From: Bugula neritina
Lineage: Eukaryota > Bryozoa > Gymnolaemata > Cheilostomatida > Bugulidae
Direction of reading: 5' to 3'
Assembly: GCA_964035545.1 (NCBI GenBank)
Contig: CAXIUT010000033.1
Coordinates: 1-27,500, forward strand
Length of the DNA stretch: 27,500 nt
Shown here: positions 21,801 through 27,500 of the stretch, piece by piece
Layout: every line of letters starts with the position of its first letter
How positions within the stretch are numbered: the first letter of the stretch is position 1
The notes under the pieces: generated by a model
Database searches by the model: none
What the model saw: only the letters and a program-made list of their open reading frames with translations
Told to the model about the DNA's origin: nothing
Position numbers and translations under genes: made by a program

Positions 21801-24800
21801 GTTATTGGTTGCTGATGCTCTGGCAATTTGTATAGCTAGCCCTGCAGTTTATATTGAAATAGCACTGCTATCAGTGTAACTACTTTTAATGACAGGTGTA
21901 ATCCACATCATTCGATTAGTAATATCGATAACACAATTTTAAACTTCAATGCTTGAGGTAAGATACTAGATACATTGTCTACTTTTGAGTTGAAGGTCAG
22001 TTGTTGATTCATTGGGAAATTGGATGGAAATATATTTGACGAGTGAGGTGGAGTTGGTTGGAGAACTGGTTGACATTCTGAAATAAAGTCTCCAATCATC
22101 TCTCATCTACATTTGTTCTACTGCATAGATTTTTGTAATAGTCCAAGTTGGACTTGAAGGTTCATTGGGAGTCAAAGTTGGGAACAAATCACTGTAATAT
22201 ACTCTCTCACATTAGTCATAAGAATTATAAATAGCATATGCCTTAATAGTAGCTTGAGCTGTTGTTAGTTGATAAGGAGGGTTATAGAATAATCCATTTA
22301 TTTTACCATTTAAAGTAGTTGAACCAGGAGTAAGCAAAGTCAAATCTACTGTACCAACTCTGAAAAGAACTGTTCTACAATTTTACATAAAAATAACATC
22401 ACCTGAACTGCCCAAACCTGGATTATACTTGAAGTTGTTATTGGAATTGGCTGCTTGTCTGAGATCGAATCCAAATTTCATAATATACCAGTCATCTTAT
22501 TTCATAATTTTGGTATTTCTGAGAGAGAAGCTCAAAGAAGTACTTCTTTCTTATCGAATAGCTGAAGAAGAGGCAAAATTTCCAAGATCACTGATAGGAG
22601 TAACAGTAATAGGAAGTAATCTAATACCTCCTTCCATCATCGACCAAACAAATTTACGAGCAGTTGGTTGATCATAAGCATAAATCTGAACTGGAATTGA
22701 TTGACCGATCAAAGTTGAAGGATTGAACACCCAGAAACCAAATTTGAGGGTGCTTGAAGTTGTAATACTTGAACTGAATGAAGAACAGACTATTTTAGTA
22801 GGTTGGCTAGAGCTGGCTTGACCTGGGTAGACTTTACATTTCATTGAGCTAATGGAGCTTTAATAGAGATCGAAGATTAAGTCATCGTTAGCTTTGTAGT
22901 CCATGCCAAGGTCTGCTGAAAAGAGATTTGTTCCATCGAGGGCGACAGTTGGTATTTCTAAGACAATTTGTTGTGTGGAGCTGATGGTGGTTGAAGGTGT
23001 GAGTTTGACCATGATGAAGTTATTTTAGTTGGGGATGGTGACTGTGCTATTGAATTCGAGGGTATTCCAGTTGGGACCATATACTTCAATGTATTGAGTT
23101 TGAGCTTTATTGTTGCTGCAAGAATCACAATAATTTATCTAAATTTATGTTTTATATGAACCGATGCTGGTAGGGAATGGAATACCTTCTGTTCCTGATC
23201 CATGTAAAGTAGTAATTGTCATCTAGAGAACTGTGTTTGCTGGTAAATTTTGATATGATAGAATTTGATAGCCATAGTAATCAGAATTGCCACTGTAGTA
23301 ATTTACTCCACAACCATACTTAAGTTTATTGCTTGGGTTGAAAATAGTGCAAACCAAGTTGGAAGGAGGTGCACCAAAACCTCCATTGTTGTTAGTTATA
23401 GAATTTCTATTAAGGTTGATATAAATTTATCCACTGGAGCCAGTTCCAAAGCTAGAACAGACGAATGTTGAACCAAAATTGACATAAAATTTAAGTTATC
23501 CGGTGTATCCGGTTCTTAAAGGAACAGTTTCTAGCATAGTGAGATCAGGATCAACTTTCCAGGTCAAATTTTGTACAGGCATAATAAAGCTAGTTGTCAA
23601 GTAGTCGATTGTTTTGGCATGGGTGAAGGTGTCAGATGAATGTTGATTTGAGTAGGTAGCTATGAATCCCATACCGAGAGTATTGACAGGAACAGTTGGA
23701 AAATCAATTACTCCAAATATTTTTACTTGACTACCAGCGGGTAACTCAGCAAAACCTGTTATAATCCAGGAGTAAGTATTTTGTACATTGCAGCCCACTT
23801 CACCTTGAACGTTAACTGCAGGTTTGCCAGTATCGTAGCCATATAGAGCAGATCCTAGAGTTACTGCTGATCGACAGTGTTGTTTTATTGCTGGAACTGT
23901 GCTTGAATTATTGGGAAACTTTATTTATATTGATCCTCCTTTAGGAACTTTGTGTTGAACTGTAAAACTAACAACCACTTAGACATCTTTCTGTCCTACA
24001 TTGAGTTTATTTTGTGAGCCAACCACTTAAAATTCATAACTAGAGATAATTCCTCTCAACTCAAGCCATCTGTAAGAAGCAGTGACAGTGTAGGTAATGG
24101 TTTATGTCCATCGACCTGAACGGAAAGTAAAGCACTGGAAAGTAGTATCAACTCTGGAGATAGAGAGAGGTAGTTGCGAAATGAAGGGTTGAAGAGCAAT
24201 CAAAGACCCATTTCCTATTTTGACAGCTAGCCAGTTAATAGTTGGGAAGATGATACAATATTTATAGAAGGGGTTTTGGCAGTTGTAGATGTTTCCACTG
24301 AGAGGGAACTGAGGATCTAAGTCAACAATCCACCAGTCATCTTCATTGAAAGATCCAGCGGAGTAGGGAGTAATATTGAAAAACTGATCGCTTTTGCCTA
24401 CTGAGGCACCTGCTTGGAAGAAGTTGGTTGTGCTATCGGGCTAATTTCTGTTGGTGATGCCTGCTGATACCATATCGATGAACATGTTGTACTTGGTATG
24501 ATAGAGAGGTGTTTCAACATTAGTAGTGACTGAAACAGTATCTACTTCAAGTAAAAAGTTGATATCAATTTGTTTTGAGGTAGGACTTTTTATTTTTGCA
24601 ATAATGACTCTGAATGTTGTATCAGCTGGAATAGGTTCAAAGTTAATGATCTATATCCAGACATAGTAGTTGTTAACATTTGATTTTCTCAACTTACAAA
24701 ACATCTATTTCCCTGAAGAAGCTTGTACGAATCCACTGGCTGTCTAAAAATGACAAGGAAGAACGTTTCCTTCAGTTAGAGTAGTAAAACCAAGATCAGA

Positions 24801-27500
24801 TTCGAAGATAGCTCCATTTCCATCATTTGTTGGAAACCCGATTCTTATTCTACCGGCATTAGCACCATCATTATAAGAGGGAATGGCATTGGCACCATTT
24901 TTGAACTAAACTGTGAAGATGTTATGCAAGCCGATATCTCGAATAGCCCATGAAACATTGAAATAACCTATATCATCAGGAAGGATGTCAACCATTTGTT
25001 GGACTTTTTATAAAATTTAGGTTGAACTTTGGTTCACTATTTCCAGTTGTATTTTGTATCGTCCTTGGGCGGTAGGATAGTATATTCCATTTTTGTTTTG
25101 ATATTCTGTTGTGATGTTCAGACTGTTGGTTCCTGCAGTAAAACTGCTGTTGGTGTCAGTGACACTCACTACGAAAGGATTTATTGAGTAGGAACAGGCG
25201 AATCTTATGTCATTGAGGAGACAACTAATAGGTAGACCAAGAGAATTGGTTGCTGGTTTGAATTATGAAGGGAAAGTTACGACTAATTTAGATCCATTGA
25301 TGACAGCTGAAGTATCATAGGGATCAAAGGTGATAAGCATGTGTCCGAAGTATCCTTTGGTGATTGCTCTTGTGGAAGTTGAGTAAGCTGGGACACTGAA
25401 GCTGGTGAGTACATCTAGGTTGGTGTTGGTGAGAGGAGTGGTAGCAAAAGGAACATTGAGGGCATGATCAACAATGGCTCCATTTCCATAATATGTTTTG
25501 ATGGTGACAGTAGGTGATACAGTTGATGCTGTATTGGTACTGGTCATTCTTAGATTAATTTTGAAGTTAGTGTTTGCTGGCACATCATCCAAATTATGGA
25601 TAGTAACTGTTGTTCCTCCAGCTACCATTTCACACAGAATTTGTCTGCCATCATAGGCACTAGCAGTAGTTACTAACTAACAATGATCAGAACTCAAACT
25701 AAAAATATTGTTGATTGTAATTATTATTTTAGCATTGCCTGATTGAGTAACTAAGTTGTTGGCTGTTGTCCATTCGATAGTGTAGAAGTAGTCGGCATTG
25801 GGATGTAGTTGAGTGATTGTCTCATTGGCATGGAAGTTATAGACTGTGTTTGTTAGTGTATCAGGGGTGATAGTGACATCGAAATAACCTTTTTTGGCTG
25901 TACTTCTGCTCTTGTAAACTCTAGTTTGGAACCTGAAGTCTCCACTATAGGCTGGAGTAGTTATAAAAGGGAAAGTCAAGGATGCTGATGTTCCAAGACC
26001 AGCTGAAGGGTATAGAAGGAAATATTGAATAGGAATATCAAATTTAGAGCAGGTGTGAGTACCGCATTAAACAGTTTAGCTTCTTCCGATGTTAGGGAAA
26101 GCAGTCTGGTCAACTTCAAAGACAAAATATTCTGGGTCAGTAGATGCAAGGTCATAGCTGTTGAGGGTGATGTTGGTAACTTTGTTGATGACTGAGTTGG
26201 TGAGTGTGATGCTTGGAGTTTCTAGATTATAGCTGTAACTTCCTCCACCAGTATTGGTATTTACATCGACAGTTTGAGTATAGATATAGACGATAGGAGA
26301 TGTGAATCCAGGAGTATCTTCAAGAATTGAAAACTTCAAATAAGCATAGTAGCCACTATTTCCACTTCTTTGCATTTTAGGTATTTAGAAAGTAATGCTG
26401 CTTCCTCCTTGAATAGTTTACAGTCCATAGAAGGTGACATAGTGGTAGCTGGTTGAAAGTTGTGAGGATTTGTATGGACCTGAAGTCCAAGTGATATAGT
26501 CGCATTTAACATATGGATCAGCTGAGATTCCTCCGAACATCAGACAAGGGTAATCAGGAATAACTTGGTTGGAAGTTCCAGTCCATCCATACCAACTATT
26601 TGGCGTAGAAAATTCTACTCTGAAGAAATGGATGTGTCCTGCATCATTGAGGACTTGATTAGGAGTTGTAACTGTGCATCTAACATGGTCGTATTCTCCG
26701 ACATTTCGGTTGATAGAAGTACATGAAAGAGTGCTGATAGGTATTGAGTCAGGTATCCACTAATCAAAGATGACTTCTAGGGGAGTAGGAGCAGGACTTT
26801 AGTTGCTATAGAATTGTATTTCAAAGAAGTATCTCTTGACAAGAGTATCTATAGTAATACCTTGGTTTTCAGGTTGCTGGAAACCTTCAGTAGTAATGGT
26901 CAGAGGCACCTCGCTCTGCTGGAAGTTGAAATCGATAGGAGTGTAGATAGTTACTACTGTTTTGGTGGGATCAGTTGAATTAAAACTACAATTTTTGGCT
27001 GGAATATCATAATAGAAATAACACTTAGGAACACCATTCAATGCAGTGATAGGTGCTGGAATATTAGGGAAGATATCGATGACGATTTAACCATAAGTGA
27101 GGACATTAGTTTTTGGCAAGTTATTTCTCAAGAAAAGGACGATTTAGATAGGACCTGTCTTGGCTACTGGTAATTTGATTGGACTTTGCATGGGATGCAT
27201 TTTCATCTCCTTGATGTAGCCAGTAGTTTTATTGATAGTGATGCTTCTTGTATATCGTTGCGCAAGTCCTCCATTTTGCCTGTAAGCACTAATAGTTAGA
27301 CTATAGGTGCTATCATCTAGAGGAGTTCTTAGAGGTTGGAAAAAGATGAGTTGTTTTGATTTCAGAATAGAAGAGAAGTCATATAGTTTGAGAGTAGTTG
27401 TATTAGCGGTAGTATTTTGTTTGACACTCCATTTGGCTTAATTTTGAGGGCTAGAAGAAACTCCTGTGATGATTCTGGTTGCATTGGTGAAGAGTGTCCA
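6894..27500 (-). CDS. Giant modular extracellular protein, C-terminal part (at least about 6,850 aa), partial
   Basis: One minus-strand gene enters at the right edge and ends at TGA 6894-6896. The frame is constant from 27500 to 17327, shifts by a 20-nt intron (17307-17326), stays constant to about 11873, shifts once more (proposed 25-nt intron 11848-11872) and runs to the stop. I checked long stretches of all three segments and found no in-frame TGA; many TAA/TAG are sense. The product is rich in Ser, Thr, Tyr, Asn and Val, poor in Cys, and full of N-x-S/T sites and short beta-strand patterns, as in secreted or cell-surface proteins. A recurring signature is a Cys pair 15-25 residues apart, then I-x-[I/V]-x-x-[F/Y/L]-x-x-[I/L]-x-[A/S]-x-T and often N-P. 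Near the C-terminus are fibronectin-III-like units and a basic tail (K-T-K-K-K-R-S-H-S) without a membrane helix. Family unknown. Surface-coat or, in a peritrich, stalk roles are guesses. Confidence 0.9.
6900..8160 (-). other. C-terminal domain region of the giant protein (FnIII-like units)
   Basis: Two stretches read like the same beta-sandwich unit. In 7790-8060 there is G-T-V-Y-Y-A-V-I-S-R-G...G-L-K-A-Q-T-S-Y-R-L-A-V-Y-L-N-S. In 7100-7350 there is F-I-Y-A-V-I-L-K-K-I...N-S-D-Y-Q-I-F-V-S-A-E-N. The pattern Y-Y/Y-A-V near the start and t-s/d-Y-r/q-l/i-x-V near the end resembles fibronectin type III repeats. Between them (about 7350-7760) lies a more charged alpha/beta segment with I-F-I-I-T-T. 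The last 60 residues are Lys/Gln/Glu-rich and look helical. Confidence 0.5.
11848..11872 (-). other. Proposed 25-nt intron (or frameshift) in the giant gene
   Basis: The frame upstream (higher coordinates) and the frame downstream differ by one base here. Removing GTTAG...ACTAG (25 nt) joins F-P-F-A-S to S-L-N-R-C-T-L-Q-P and keeps the reading open. It does not match the 20-nt GTA rule of the other introns, so a sequencing indel in the region 11850-11900 is a real alternative. Confidence 0.4.
17307..17326 (-). other. 20-nt intron in the giant gene
   Basis: On the minus strand GTACAA...AGAG, exactly 20 nt and containing a TGA (17313-17315) that would end the upstream frame. Removal joins S-T-P-V-Q to K-Y-T-K-T-A-Y-H-L-Y and enters the frame that stays open to 11.9 kb. 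Confidence 0.75.
18999..19112 (-). other. Cys-dense island in the giant protein
   Basis: Within 38 codons there are 12 cysteines, in the pattern C-x-C-C...C-C...C...C-C-x-x-C-C...C-x-C, flanked by Tyr-rich sequence (S-Y-Y-Y-Y-Q before it, R-K-I-M-G-Y-D-Y after it). The rest of the protein has only isolated Cys or Cys pairs. The island could be a disulphide-knotted domain, a cross-linking site or a metal site; I recognise no named fold. Confidence 0.75.

Noticed and set aside
6894-27500. Dozens of short minus-strand ORFs as separate genes or as a decayed pseudogene
   Set aside because: They lie in one continuous frame (with one clear and one probable shift) once TAA and TAG are read as sense. 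Housekeeping genes in the same window (RPL10, Rab) also need UAR as sense, so the breaks are a genetic-code effect and not decay.
1-27500. Assignment to Tetrahymena or Paramecium from the CCCCAA telomere
   Set aside because: Conserved sites favour UAR as Glu and not Gln, and uniform 20-nt introns do not fit Tetrahymena. The telomere repeat alone is shared by many oligohymenophoreans.

Overview
The window looks like ciliate macronuclear DNA. It opens with 87 nt of (CCCCAA)n telomere. All credible genes read through in-frame TAA and TAG codons and end only at TGA. At sites where the protein families are conserved, UAA/UAG fit glutamate better than glutamine: a Rab reads W-D-T-A-G-Q-UAG-R-F, where families have E, and its Gln:Glu balance is normal only if UAR is Glu. 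UAR=Glu is the peritrich ciliate nuclear code, and the telomere repeat suits an oligohymenophorean, so a peritrich (Vorticella/Carchesium/Zoothamnium relatives) is my best inference. Introns are tiny: five well-supported ones are exactly 20 nt, each starting GTA and ending AG.

Positions 1-6020 look like a complete, compact chromosome of about 6 kb: a left telomere (1-87), then an AT-hook protein gene (minus, 204-734), a doubtful small ORF (plus, 972-1445), an unrecognised gene (plus, 1442-2008), a FAM135-type serine esterase gene with three 20-nt introns (plus, 2078-4162), ribosomal protein uL16/RPL10 (minus, 4261-4926), a Rab GTPase (plus, 5199-5810), and finally a (GGGGTT)n array at 5952-6020 in the orientation of a right-end telomere. 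Both terminal genes point towards their telomere and stop about 115-140 nt from it.

The sequence nevertheless continues. A PEX11-like peroxisome gene (plus, 6033-6703, one 20-nt intron) starts only 12 nt after the array. Convergent to it is one enormous minus-strand gene that fills 27500-6894 and runs off the right edge. It encodes at least about 6,850 residues of a secreted-looking, Ser/Thr/Tyr/Asn-rich, beta-strand-rich protein. The protein is built from recurring modules (a Cys pair followed by a two-strand signature and often Asn-Pro), has one unusually Cys-dense island, and ends in fibronectin-III-like repeats. I do not recognise its family.

The two main points of interest are the interstitial telomere array, which is either an assembly join of two chromosomes or a real interstitial telomere, and the giant modular gene. 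The left genes are housekeeping or membrane-traffic genes with no evident operon logic. I saw no CRISPR array, transposon, tRNA or rRNA.
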